A stretch of 64,000 nucleotides of DNA. Origin: Aspidapion aeneum (Eukaryota; Arthropoda; Insecta; Coleoptera; Brentidae). The position numbers were made by a program, and so were the translations under genes. Positions 44,071 through 55,592 of this stretch are shown here, one piece after another. A model generated the notes under the pieces. The model worked only from the letters and a program-made list of their open reading frames with translations, did no database searches and was not told the origin of the DNA. Positions within the stretch are counted from its first letter, which is position 1. Each line of letters opens with the position of its first letter. The stretch is from the NCBI GenBank assembly GCA_963576565.1, contig OY755046.1, positions 54,043,471 to 54,107,470 on the forward strand, in the 5' to 3' direction.

Positions 44071-45219
44071 GGGTAGGGGACAATTTGCCACGGGCGATTC
44101 GCCGCAGCCGATTCGCCGCGGGACCATTCGCCGCCGGCCGATTCGCCGCGGGGACAATTTGCCGCGAGATTTTTTATTTTATGATGTTACCATTGGCAAT
44201 TCTTTAAACAGTTTTGTTTAGCTTGACTTGACAACTAGGTATTTGGGGTTAGTATACAATTCAACAATTTGTTCTCGAAACTTTTTGATCTTTCAGGTCG
44301 CTGATTATTATTTTTAACTTAATTTTAAAAAATAAAAATGGCGGTTCCACAATGGCGCACTTTCTTATTTATAAATCGATTTGCCTCAAACTTGAAGCAT
44401 CGCGGCGCCTAAGGTAACTCAATACAATTTTTGATTTAAATTTTAAAACCTGAAAATGGCGGATTCCTCGGGGCCTAGGCCCCCCCAAGCCTAAGATTTT
44501 TTTAGATATTTTTCACATATTTCATGAATAAAAAGATTAAAGAGTATAAAATTCGCCATCATGAGGCTTCGCGCCCCCCCCTCAGAGAAATCAGCCCCCC
44601 CCCAATTTTGAGGCAAATCGGTTTATAAAGTGCGCCATTGTGGAACTGCCATTTTCATTTTTTTAATTTTAGGTAAAAATAATAATCAGCGACCTGAAAG
44701 ATCTCAAAGTTCCGAGTTTGATGCAAATTGGTTCATAAATGGGAAAATCCGCCATTTTTGATCCGCCATTTTAATTTTTTTAAATTTAAGTCAAAAATTG
44801 TATTAAGTTACCCTAAGCGCCGTGATGTTGCAAGTTTGAGGCAAATTGATTTATTAATAAGAAAGTGCGCCATTGTGGGACCGCCATTTTGATTTTTTTA
44901 AATTAAGTTAAAAATAATAATCAGCGACCTAAAAGATCTCAAAGTTCCGAGTTTGATGCAAATCGGTTCATAAATGGGAAAATGCGCCATTTTGGATCCA
45001 CCATTTTCATTTTTTTAAATTTAAGTCAAAAATTGTATTAAGTTACCTTCACCGCCGGTTCATAAATAGGAAAATCCGCCATTTTATTTATTTTTCTAAT
45101 AAAAAAAATGTTGAATTGTATTATACTATCGAATCGGCAGGCGGCAAATTGTCCCGCGGAGAATCGGCCGCGACGAATCGGCTGCGGCAAATCGTCCGCG
45201 GCGAATTGTCCCATCCCCC
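44071..45219. mobile_element. Element with modular GC-rich inverted ends (1149 bp)
   Basis: Left end GGGTAGGGGACAATTTGCC and right end reversed GGGGGATGGGACAATTCGCC lead into about 90 bp built of tandem GATTCGCCGC-type modules on each side. The interior is an imperfect large inverted repeat (phrases AATGGCGC, TCGCGGCGCCTAAGG versus CTAAGCGCCGTGATG). Flanks TCCAAGCT (44063-44070) and TTCAAGCT (45220-45227) match 7 of 8 and may be the target duplication. No transposase. Confidence 0.7.
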
Positions 45220-45227
45220 TTCAAGCT

Positions 45228-46086
45228 AAATCAATCATTAAAAACAGTTTTTGTAAATATCTCAGAAGCAAAGTTTTTGGCAATACATATATAAAATTAT
45301 TGAGCAAAATGTTTTTCTTAGCCCATGCTGAGCAGTCTATGAAGGTAAAAATAACCCTGGTACTATGTGTAAATTTGCGAAAAAAAAAAAATTTTAAATA
45401 TTAAATTATAGTTTGTAATTTTAATAGAAAATTCCACACCAAAATCAATTAATAATTATTTACAAATTTAAAGATTTCTATTAGTATCAAATCAGCCTAA
45501 AACTTCTTTTAGAATCTTAATTATTAATTTATTGTTTTATTAATTCTAATTTTTTTTTTAAATATATTTTATCGTTATTTTATATTTTACATTATGTAGT
45601 TTTAAAACAGTAAAATAAAAAAAAATACTCAAAAATAAAGATTTAGGTATCTACCTAATAAAAACGACACAAAAATTGATATCAAAATATTGATTGTGAA
45701 ATGTTGGTGAAATGTCATAAAAAAATAAACTGATATAAAAATCGAATAAAAATAGAGCCAACTGAAATTTTCATAAAAAAAGTTATCTTTTCCCAAAATG
45801 CAGATTTCTCATAAACCTCCTGGCTTGCTATAAAGATACCAATTTAATTGAAAAATCAATAATATTTTTTTAAAACACTACTAACAATTTATGTAATATT
45901 TTTTTTAATAATAATAAAAAAGTAAAAAATTAAACAAATATATTTTTTAAAGTTTATGTGTTTTTGAAAAGTGTGTCAATGTCTAATTATTAAGTCGACG
46001 TAGTCAACACTTTTAGAGCTTGTCTCTTTGACAAATCATCTTTTAAAAACTGACGAAGGGGCCTGATGATCGAAACCATTATAAAT
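45228..46086. other. AT-rich spacer
   Basis: Very AT-rich and low complexity. CTGACGAAGGGGCC and GATCGAAACC near 46050-46077 resemble the end motif of Penelope-like elements, but no body is present. Confidence 0.4.
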
Positions 46087-46312
46087 TTTTAAATGGGACC
46101 ATCTAGAACCTAAAACCGAACAGAGATACCAAATTTCATTAAAATACAGACAGATAGACAGGAATTTAGACAGACAGGCCTACAGACAGACTGCGTGACA
46201 AAAAAGTTTCGAAATAATCTGCAACGCAAAGATGTATAAAAATTTTGGAAATCGGAATAAATTTCTTTTTGCATGATCACCATAGCCCAGTATTCGTGTA
46301 AGCTAATAAAAT
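46087..46312 (-). mobile_element. Hairpin-ended element HP, copy 3 (fragment)
   Basis: Carries AAATGGGACCATCT, ACCAAATTTCATTAAAAT, degenerate CAGA units, ACAAAAAAGTTTCGAAAT and CGTGTAAGCTAATA, colinear with the right part of copy 1 and decayed. The tandem 115-bp units and the left hairpin are missing. It lies on the same reading as copy 1. Confidence 0.65.
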
Positions 46313-46940
46313 ATGCACAAAAATACAAAAAAGAGGATTAATGTTTTACCGATCCATTAATTTAATTGAGGGTTGCAATCGGAGTATATTACTTATATGT
46401 CCCCAGTGTCCCCTAGAATGCTTGAAACCCCTCCAAAGTCATAGAATTTGAAACACCCTGTAGTGTTATCAGTAGCAGGATTGTAAACAAATTCAGGATT
46501 TCTCGGAGAAGAAACCAGAGTGACAGCAAAAACCGAAGCCTTCCCCTAATCTATAAAACCAAAATTTTTTAAAAATAAATTTTTTACAAGAACAAAAAAA
46601 TTAGTTTTTTGGCAGTGATGAATAGAAAGGGCCTTTTGCCCCTCCTTGTATGTGCTACTTTTTGTAAGTCATTTTTTAAAACGCTTTTTAAGATGACTGA
46701 GCACAAAGAAACGCACATTATAAGATCGTCATGGACTTTCATTTTCAATAATCTTTAAAACTTCAATAATAATACCGAGTCATAAAAAAGAGTTTACCTC
46801 AGTAATAAGATTACCTTTTATAATTATACCATGGGCGTGTCATATTTTATTAATAAAGCAAATAAGTAGCCAGTTTAAAATAAACGGTAACTAGGTATGC
46901 CTCTTTTTTATTATATTATATTACCCATTCCTTTTTTTTT
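46313..46940. other. Spacer without recognised feature
   Basis: AT-rich; no gene found. Confidence 0.5.
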
Positions 46941-47335
46941 AACCTTTGTTGTTGTTGTCTGTTGCTAACTCCAACTATTTCGTTCCGGCAATTTCGGAAA
47001 CTATTCCAATTTCAACTGTTCCGCCCTGACTCTCTGTTCCGGCGATTCCGGAAACTATTTTAATTCCAACTGTTCCACCCTGACTCTTTGTTCCGGCGAT
47101 TTTGGAAACTATTCCAATTCCAGCTCTCTGTTCCGGCGATTCTGGAAACCATTCCAATTCCAACTCTCCGTTTCGGCGATTCCGGGAACTACTCCAACTC
47201 CAACTGTTCCACCATGACTCTCTGCTTCGGCGATTCCGGAAACTATTCCAATTCCAACTCTCTGTTCCGGTTATTCCGGAAACTATTCCAATCCCAACTG
47301 TTTCGCTCCAACTCTGGGTTTCGGTTCCTAATCCT
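46941..47335. repeat. Minisatellite block, left (TTCCGGCGATTCCGGAAACT)
   Basis: Six or so tandem units of about 47-63 bp built on TTCCGGCGATTCCGGAAACT plus ATTCCAATTCCAACT, preceded by (TTG)n TCTGTTGC. The same leader and units recur at 48235-48545. Open frames through it are repeats only. Confidence 0.85.
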
Positions 47336-47369
47336 ATATATTAGCTTTAACTTTGAATTTTATTATTTT

Positions 47370-47507
47370 AGCTCACACATATACTATACTATAGTAGTGT
47401 GAGCTATGGTGATCCTAATTTTTTCGAGAAAAAAAAAGTTGCTCCGATTTCAAAAATTTTTATATATCTTTGCGTTTCAGATGATTTTGAAACTTTTTTG
47501 TTGCGCC

Positions 47508-47541
<34 letters not shown>

Positions 47542-47542
47542 A

Positions 47543-47589
<47 letters not shown>

Positions 47590-48042
47590 GTGTCTGTATG
47601 TCTGTCTGTAACGACCAACGCGCATAACTCAAAAACCGCTTGGCCGATTTTAATGAAATTTGGTACCTAGGCTGGGTCTTGGGTCGAGATGGTCCCATTT
47701 AAAAATGAACAAAATCCACCGAACACAAACCAAATGAAAGGGTGGGGGTAGATTTCAAAAATTAGAGTTTAAGTGAAAATATGGCGTGTGTGATATCAAA
47801 CGAAAGGTAATTGAGTCCGGACTTTAAAAAAATACATTTTAGTTTTTGTTTTTTTTGTAAGGGTGGGGGTAGATTTTAAAAATTTGAGTTTAAGTCAAAA
47901 CATGGCTTGTGTGGTATCAAACAAAAGGTAATTTAGTCTGGAGTTGAATAAAATATATTTCAGTTTTTAGTTATATTAGCTCACACGTACACTATAACTA
48001 TAGTACCTAGTGTGAGCTTAGGGGCCCATATATTGGCAGAGT
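47370..48042 (-). mobile_element. Hairpin-ended element HP, copy 2 (inverted relative to copy 1)
   Basis: Hairpins AGCTCACAC...GTGTGAGCT at 47370-47405 and 47978-48018, a long (CTGT)n, the CTCAAAAACCGCTTGGCCG phrase, two tandem units with GGGTGGGGGTAGATTT, and the shared outer flank TAGGGGCCCATATATTGGC at 48019 on. It has one unit fewer than copy 1. It lies between two minisatellite blocks. Confidence 0.8.
47507..47612. repeat. (CTGT)n microsatellite
   Basis: About 25 CTGT/TCTG units with rare CTAT/GTGT variants, internal to HP copy 2; the frames reading LSVC and DRQT repeats are products of this array, not genes. Confidence 0.95.
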
Positions 48043-48234
48043 ATTTATTTCCTTGCAATTCAAAATAAATCTTATTGCTTGCAATTCCCTTTTTATTTGT
48101 TTCTTTTATTTCAATTTTAAACGATATTTGCTCAAATACATATGCCGTTTGCACGAGAATCACAAGCGAACCAATTCGTTTGGTTTTGCTCGCAATAGTG
48201 AGCCCCTTACATTCCCTTGAGCCCCTTACATTCC

Positions 48235-48545
48235 TTTCTTTTTTTGATCCTTGTTGTTGTTGTCTGTTGCCACTTCAAATGTTCCGATCTGACTTTCTGT
48301 TCCAGCGATTCTGGTAACTACTTCAACTCCAACTTTTCCATTCCGACTCTCTGTTCCCGCGATTCCAGGAACTATTCTTCTACTGTTCTACTTTATTCCG
48401 AATTTCAACTCTTTGTTACGGCGATTCCAGAATCTATTCCAATTCCAACTGTTCCGCCCTGATTCTTTGCTTCTGCGATTCCGGAACATATTCCAATTCC
48501 AACTCTCTGTTCTGGCGATTCCGCGAACTATTCGAATTCCAACTG
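48235..48545. repeat. Minisatellite block, right
   Basis: Same leader (TTGTTGTTGTTGTCTGTTGC) and same GCGATTCCGGAA / ATTCCAATTCCAACT units as 46941-47335, same orientation. Between the blocks lies HP copy 2. Confidence 0.85.
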
Positions 48546-49279
48546 CACTTTGGCTTTGGCTGATTCCTCAAGTCTACGTAAAATTGATTAAAATTGTTAT
48601 GCAAACACAAAACACGTTAAAATACATTACAACAAATTAAAATTTACTATAACTATCGGTTGAAATATCAGTCGTGTTACAAAAAGTTTCTTTTGGAAAA
48701 TAATTTATAAAAATTCTTAAATTGTCACTACAAAAAATTTAATTTTAACCAAATCTTATTTTAATAAAAAAATATAAGACTGGGACGTCGCTGACTTCGG
48801 TTACCCATATTACGACCGAGCGTCTCACTATACCATCATGGGCCTTAAAAGGTAATTTTCTATGGATTTTAATAACCCCAAGTAATTAAACCACCTTTAT
48901 ACGAGACCGACTACTCATTAATGTATGGTAAATTCTTGTAATTTGCTTAGTTATTATTTAGCTTGTTTTATATTTTGTTTATTTTTTGTTTCTTTTTGGG
49001 GTTCGGGAACTCGGAAACCTCGGGATTAGTAGTTCTGTTCTAACCTATTTTAATTTATTATTCACCATACTGGGTGTGTTTAAAAAAAAAATAAAAGGTC
49101 TTGGTATGTAGTAGGTTTTTGGAAAACCCTTTGAAAACATCGATTTTGATTGAAGAGAAAAACTTTTTGAAACTCTTGAAATTTTTGTAGTAAACCCCTC
49201 TTTCGAGGGGTAAAATTTACCTTTGCATTTTGAATAGGGGAAGTGGGTCAACTGAAACCTTGTTTTAAAGGTCTGGTGA
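48546..49279. other. Spacer without recognised gene
   Basis: AT-rich. No ORF or repeat recognised. Confidence 0.45.
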
Positions 49280-49600
49280 ATGTCTTTACAACTCTTTAAA
49301 AATTTTAAAATTCTATCAATTAGTTTTTGACAGAATTGGCTTTAGGACAGTACCCAGAAAAAAACTTCGGGGGGTGATAAAAAGTTTAAAATAGAATTTT
49401 GGAAATATTGAGATTTGTGGTGGGAGTTTCACCAAATGTTTATTTCTATGTTTACTTAATTTTTGCTGACGTCGAAACTTACAAAAACGCTATCATTCAA
49501 CAAAGTCTATGATAATTTTGTAAATTTTACTCCCTGTCACTTGTGTTTATTCAAATCTGCATACAAATACATAAACTTATCAAGGTTGATACTGACACGG
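49280..49600. repeat. Dispersed repeat R3, copy 2
   Basis: Same orientation as 18220-18470; shared AATAGAATTTTGGAAA, CTTCGGGGGG, CACCAAATGTT and GTCACTTGTG. Confidence 0.6.
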
Positions 49601-49653
49601 TAAATATATAGCAATTACATCTTTGTAGATTGTTTTTTTATCGTCCCTGTTTT

Positions 49654-50042
49654 CAGCGGCGTAGCGTGGGGGGGGGGGCGCGGGGGGTTCGTCGCCCCCC
49701 CCGCCCCGAGGGTAGTGGCGCCCCATAGGTGGGAGAGGCGCCTTTGTGTGGTATTGGTCGCCCCCGCATACATGATGACCTTTTTTTTTAGTTGCAAGAT
49801 TTCGTCAGAGGCGCCCTTGTGACTTATCGGCCGCCCCCTGACATATGATGACCTGTTTTTTTTTTTTTTTTTGGAGACGGCGCGGTTCAAATTTCTACGG
49901 CGCGGTTCTTTTTTTTTGGTCGCAAGATTTGTGAGAGGCGCGCCTTTTTGGTTTTTTTTTGCCGTAAGATTTTTCATCAGTTTTCGGAGGCGCCCTTTTT
50001 AGCTGTCGCCCCCCCCGCCCTTTCGGGCACGCTACGCTGCTG
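49654..50042. mobile_element. hAT-type MITE H3 (389 bp)
   Basis: Ends CAGCGGCGTAGCGTG and reversed CAGCAGCGTAGCGTG (14 of 15), exact 8-bp duplication CCTGTTTT at 49646-49653 and 50043-50050. The interior repeats short GGCGCCCYTTTT blocks and C/G runs. No ORF of its own. Confidence 0.93.
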
Positions 50043-50050
50043 CCTGTTTT

Positions 50051-50510
50051 ATTTCTAAAGTTTGGTGCTCTGCGATAGCCAGCAGAGCAATATGTTTTTT
50101 TTTTAAAGGGTTACCTATCATTAGCGCGAAAATGCAGACAAGACCCTAAATTTCCTTTTAAGGCCCCCAACTATATAGGACGTATTATATTTTTTGATAA
50201 CAAAAAACCGTAAAAAATATATTAAACTAGGTAGCTTCTTCGTCTTTAACTTAACACTTCTTGAATAGTCTTTACCACTGACAAAAACAGTAAATATTAT
50301 TGGACCCAAATTAGTCAGAAAACACAACCCACTTAAAAACCACTTTTTTCTGGTGCCGAGTTAAAAACTGTGATTAACTTTTTTTACATCTGTGGCGTTC
50401 GATGTTTTTTTTGAGGTTTGAGTAATGGCAGCCCTTCATACTCCTTATTTTCTTTTCTGTTACGGACGTTAATGATTTTTATGACTGTCACGAATATCGT
50501 TGTGGATGGC
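50051..50510. other. Spacer without recognised feature
   Basis: AT-rich. Nothing supported. Confidence 0.45.
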
Positions 50511-50606
50511 CGGTTCGGTTTGGTTAGTTCGGTTAAGTTTGATTCGATTCGGTTCGGTTCGGTTTGGTTCGTTTCGGTTGGGTTCGGTTCGGTTCGGTTC
50601 GGTTCG
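50511..50606. repeat. (GGTTC)n microsatellite
   Basis: About 18 imperfect GGTTC/GGTTT units, the complement of the CCGAA array near 1.1 kb. Confidence 0.9.
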
Positions 50607-50995
50607 AAATTATGTTTAATATACATTTTTTTGCTGCAAAGATTCAAGAAAAAAATGTTTTTTTTAAAGACCAAGTTCAAAAATCAGATAAATATTTTTA
50701 GACGCAAGAAAGGCATGTTTAAGAAAGATTTTCAGTTTGTTTGTTTAAACTTTTTCTCTAAAATAAAATAAAATATATTTTTGCAACTTTTTTTTAACTA
50801 CTACCCCCCACCCTAACTGTCGATTTTTTTCAATTATGAATTGGTATGGTGGGCTATATTTTTTTAGAGCTCCAATAATTTTTTCATCCTATTTTCCCAC
50901 ACTTGAGCTTCTGGCTCGGGGACTATTTTTAAAAGTGCATTAACATCTCAACGATATTAAGGATGTTGTCATATTTATACAGGGTGATTAAATAT
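50607..50995. other. Spacer
   Basis: AT-rich with no recognised feature. Confidence 0.5.
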
Positions 50996-51775
50996 GGTTC
51001 AGTATGCAGACTATGCAGAAATAGGCATCAAAGTAAGCGGACAATACTTGAACCACCCAAGATTTGCTTATGATATCGCCATAACAGACAAGAAAGGAGA
51101 ACTAATAAAAATTCTGGAAGAAATGGATACAGCACCTAAAAATATACTCTTGAGTATGAACTACACTAAAACCAAAATCATAACAAACACAGATGAAGGT
51201 TTTACTATCAGAGTAAACCAAAAGAAAATAGAACAAGTAGGGGAATATATATACCTGGTATAAATTATTAAACTAAAAACAGAAAACCAAACAGCTCAAA
51301 TAAAGAGACGTGTAAGATTGGCCTGGGCAGCATTCGGTAAATTAAGCTACAAATTAAAAAATAAAAAATATCGTCAGTACCTCAAAACGAAAGTGTACTT
51401 TCTGTACTTAACTATGGATCCCAAACCTGGACACTTACAAAATCAAACATGGATAAGGTAACGAAAGCCCATAGATTAATGGAAAAACATATGTTACATG
51501 TAAACCTAACAGATAGAAAAATGAATAAACGAATAAAAAATAAAACAAAAGTAAGGGATGTCAGAGGAGATGTAGCAAAATTAGAATGTATTGTAAACTG
51601 AAGACCTTGGGAAAATAAAAGAAATAGGGGAAGACCCCAAATGAGATGAGCGGACGATTTGAACAAACACGCAGGAATTAGATGGATGAACACGGCGACA
51701 GACAGAGAAGAGTGGAAGATATTGGGGAGGCCTATGTCGAAAAATGGATTGAAGAAGGCTAAATAGAATATCTCT
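50996..51775 (+). mobile_element. RTE-like LINE family B, copy 1
   Basis: Starts within the RT: LNHPRFAYDIAI corresponds to the FADD box with the first Asp changed to Tyr. Then MNYTKTKIITN, VGEYIYL, a shift, RRVRLAWAAFGKL, NYGSQTWTL and the C-terminal RGRPQMR, DREEWKIL, ending NGLKKAK and TAG at about 51762. Stops and shifts are present. 5' truncated. Confidence 0.8.
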
Positions 51776-53174
51776 CAAATTCCTAAGTGCCAGAAATTGG
51801 ATACAGTTATATTAAAATCCAAAAACCCATCATCTGACAGTTTAAACGGGTAATATTTTTTGAATAGATCCTCGGGTGCAACATGCAACTTTTTTTAAAT
51901 GAGATGACTCCATCGAAAACGAAAAATGATAGTCGACTTTTTTTTGACACAAAACTTTATAATATATAGTTTCATTTATATTTGGTAGATGTCGCCACTT
52001 GTGTGGAAAGCATACGATATCGCAAGCATTGCTTTTCATTTCTCTTACCAATATCGTATGATGAGATTTATATACTGTCTCTCCAGCTTTACAGGGGTGT
52101 GACACTGACCATGCACTGTTCTGAGGAGTCCTGTAAGGAGAAAACAGTTATCTCTGTACAGCTTTCGAGTTGCCCACAAAAATACAAAAGAAATACCCGC
52201 TTAGCCACGAATTTTTTTTTAATATTCATTATCATATAATTTTTTTTTTGAAATTGTTGAAATGTAATGACCCGTGACCCCGGATATTTCTATACATAAT
52301 AAAGGTCACACTTTCACAAACATTTAAAAAATGCTTGAATATTCGCAACCTTCAATGTAGACCTTTATAGAGTGTGGGTTGGCCTAACAATTTGTCAAAA
52401 TAAACTATCGTCGAATTGATTTTACATATTAGCTTGTTTTTAATATCATAACATTGTCAAATTGCACATTTTAGATGGATGTTCCAAAGTTCCTGGAGCC
52501 CATGCGAAGATTTGTCCCATTTAAACGTTGTATGGAAAGATCTCCTCTATAACATACTTGAGTCTAAAACGACGTCATTTGAATAAATCGTTCAAATCAA
52601 ATGAAAAATAAAATTCCACCCTGTACAATAATTACGCTCGAATTCGAAGCGCTTAGTGTGTTTAAATTATAGTACAGTGGCCTTATAAAAAGTGCTAAAA
52701 ACACCATGGCATATGTCTTGAGGCGACAAAAAATCGAGCCACATGTTATTCATGCCTACTTGTAAATTTTCTTTCGTAATGAAAAAACAACAGGAGATAT
52801 CGGGTCTTAATTTTTAAAACACTTGTTTTATTTATTCCCTTTTTGTCATCATGCACCGTTAATATATATTTTTTATTTATTTATGAAAACAATTCGAATT
52901 AGTTATAACTGTTTATAGACATTTGGCCAAAGACTAGTCAGATTAAACCAGTATCCCAAATGGTTGCCATTTGAAATAGCTATTTTTCTAACAAGTGCAG
53001 GAAATTTAATTTTTCCGCATGCAAATGCCGTTGACAGAAGACGCAGCTTCATTAAACTTTCGTTTTCGCCAATGCGACTCCTTATGCAAAACGTTAGCTT
53101 CTTACCTCTGAATCCTGTAATCATTTGACCATGCATGATCCGCTAAACCGGATTTTTCAATATCCCATAATTGG
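51776..53174. other. Spacer without recognised gene
   Basis: Small ORFs on both strands (for example 51842-52105 minus, 52903-53136 minus) lack recognisable motifs. A perfect CAATATCGTATGATGAG-like pair near 51998/52050 gives a short inverted repeat (CATACGATATCG... / CAATATCGTATG). Confidence 0.35.
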
Positions 53175-53925
53175 GAACTTTTTAGATGTTCATTTACTCT
53201 AACCTAAAGAGGTTGTTTCGTTTCACCTACATATGATTCACCACACTCACTGGTTTTGTTTTAGTTACAAAACTCCTTATCGTATTTCCCGATGAAAATA
53301 CTGTTTTTATATTACTATTCGTCTTATGGTTCCTGAAATCCCTTGAACATATGGAATGTTAATAACACCCAACGAATTATTATCTTGAGAATTTGCTACA
53401 TTTGGTTTGTTTTTAATTTTAGAGATCGTTGAGTTTATTAATTTCTCCCAATAACCATTCTGTTGTAAGTCCTTTTTAATCTTGTTAATTTCTGTGGTTC
53501 ATTCTTTATTATTACAACAAATATTTACGGCTATTAAATACAAATTTCTTATAACACCTTGTTTTGTAGCAACAGAATGATTATACTTAAAATTAAGTAC
53601 TGTCCCTTTTCATATAAAAGTGGTTTGAATGTTTCTGTCTAATCGTTTGACAAGAACATCCAAAAAAGGTAAGGCTGAATGGCTGAATCTTTTTCAATTT
53701 CCATGGTGTATTTGATTGTTGGTCGATTACCGTTCAGATGGTGTGGAAAATTCTACAGTTCGTCATCATTTTTCGGCCATATAATAAATGTGTCATCCAT
53801 GTATCGTAGCCATAGTTTTAGTTTGACTCTTGCTGTGTTGATCGCATGGTCCTTGAGCCACTCCATGTAGATGTTTGCTATCACTGGCGAAAGAGAACTT
53901 TCATCTTATAGTTAAACGCATCTCT
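53175..53925 (-). mobile_element. Penelope-like element 2
   Basis: Minus strand: a stretch corresponding to VANI lies at the right end, then KLWLRYMDDTFIIWP with the catalytic YMDD near 53790, HHLNGNRPTIKYTMEIEKD, the shared FLDVLVKRLDRNIQT region, and the GIY-YIG start ECGESYVGETK near 53195. Relative to copy 1 it lacks about 30 bp upstream of the GIY-YIG motif but is uninterrupted where copy 1 holds the Transib element. Degenerate. Confidence 0.82.
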
Positions 53926-55374
53926 ATATGTAAAAGCTAAAAAAACAAAACATAAATAATTTAGAATGTAAAAAATTAGTAAAGCTTATAACAATCGTCA
54001 CCTTTCTCCTAAATATCTTTAGAAACAATTAATTACAAACCAAAAAAATAATAACGAAAAAGTCAATAAACAGACTAAAGAAAAACAAATAATAAGTGCA
54101 CGCGCCATAAGCACAAAACCTCTTTTGACAAAAAACCCAAAAACGAACAAAAAAATTAATTATTTCTATCAAACCAAACACTAACAAAAGAAACTGATTA
54201 TAATAAAGTTTTACCGCAAAAATCTTTTTAATGAAAAACGACGAACAAGAAAAGAAAAAAAACCGTGATTGTGTCTCGGAAGATATTGAAGATCAGAACC
54301 GATCATAAAGAGATGAAACAGCGGATTAGTAGTAGACCAGTGCAACGAGCACTAGAACTATAGAACATGATGATGATTTACATCCTACATAGTAGGTTCT
54401 TGAACATATCGAACTATAACTTAAAAGAACAATTTATTTGTATACTTTCAATAAGTGAATTCAACTGTTGATAACAAATCTAAGCAGAAATTTAACTCCG
54501 CGGATGATGTTAGTGCTTATGATAGAGATGAAAGTTGTTTGAATGTAATGTAATTCAAAATAGAAGGTCTAAGAATAGATAGAGCAAAAACTAACTTATG
54601 AATGCGGGAGTCAGAAAATGGCGGGAAATCATACCAGGAATATAAGAACTTAACCTTCCAGAAGTTCTGGCTTCAATAGAGCAACAAGAATAAAATTAAT
54701 CAAACTTTTTCACCAGCATAAACTGCCATTAATCAACTACAACTAAACAGAGATTTATCAATTATTTTCATCAATTTCTTAGAATAACAACAGCCATTAT
54801 AAAGGACATACAAGTAATAAAAAAGTTGATATATCTTCAATACTCGTAACTGGCCTATGTTCTTGCGGTTTTCTTCATGCTTGGCACCAAATCAGTTCCA
54901 TTGATCGGCTTTCTTCAGAAAATCTTCAATCAGTGGTACACGGTAGCAAAGAAGATCAAGTGAAACAAAATAGGCAGCGTTTGCCTCTTTTAATTTTCTT
55001 CACGCATGTTTTGGAAATTTACTCCGATTTTTTTCACTTTAAAACGATATGAATAAGGAAAATAGTGTATATCGGAAACTCTTTCATTTTACTTCTACAC
55101 AGTCATCAAGAACCCGATATTGCTTTACTTTAACAGTTAATAAAAAGACATAAATAATGTACAGATTAACATTTGTTGAAAAATCTTCTTTTCTTCTTCT
55201 TGCTGATGAAAAACGACCGTTAATCTTTGCAAACTACATTGACTAATTCAATTTTACAGGGAGATGTTGTTTGATGGACCCACCAGGGGTTGAAATGCCG
55301 CTTAAAGTGAAAGACACTGCAGCTGATTAGCTTGTTTTATCTCTTTCCGTATGTTTTAATAAGTTAAGCTAGGA
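53926..55374. other. AT-rich spacer
   Basis: No ORF, terminal repeat or RNA gene recognised. Confidence 0.45.
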
Positions 55375-55592
55375 GTCCCCAGGATCGCTTACGACTAAGA
55401 TGCGGAGAATCATTTGTGACACGGATCTCTTTTCAACCAGTTGTATTGTTTTCTTAGAATTCCCTCCACGGTCGCTTACGACTGAGACGCGGCGAATCAT
55501 TTGTCTACCACTGGTTGAAAACATATACCAGTAACCCGTATCTCTTTTCAACCAGTTGTAGATGGAGAAGAGCAACCGTGGAGGGAATCCTA
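55375..55592. repeat. Compound direct and inverted repeat
   Basis: Two direct copies of GTCGCTTACGACTGAGACGC..GAATCATTTGT and CTCTTTTCAACCAGTTGTA (at about 55380-55445 and 55468-55562), the second broken by a small insert containing ACCACTGGTTGAAAAC. CCCTCCACGGT (55466 area) pairs with ACCGTGGAGGGAAT (55577-55590), forming an inverted repeat around the second copy. Confidence 0.6.

Noticed and set aside
46045..46080. Second hammerhead at CTGACGAAGGGG...GATCGAAACC
   Set aside because: No complementary stem II could be formed between the two core boxes.
47399..47698. ORFs of LSVC or DRQT repeats on both strands
   Set aside because: They are translations of the (CTGT)n microsatellite.
46941..48545. 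CRISPR-like array
   Set aside because: Units are contiguous minisatellite repeats without unique spacers, in eukaryotic transposon-rich DNA.
49615..49977. 120-aa minus ORF
   Set aside because: It spans hAT MITE H3 and its low-complexity G/C runs; no domain.
50511..50606. Telomere-type repeat
   Set aside because: GGTTC is not the insect TTAGG or TCAGG unit and the array is short and interrupted.
52670..52700. Tc1-like left end (TACAGTGGCC)
   Set aside because: No matching right end or inverted copy found downstream.
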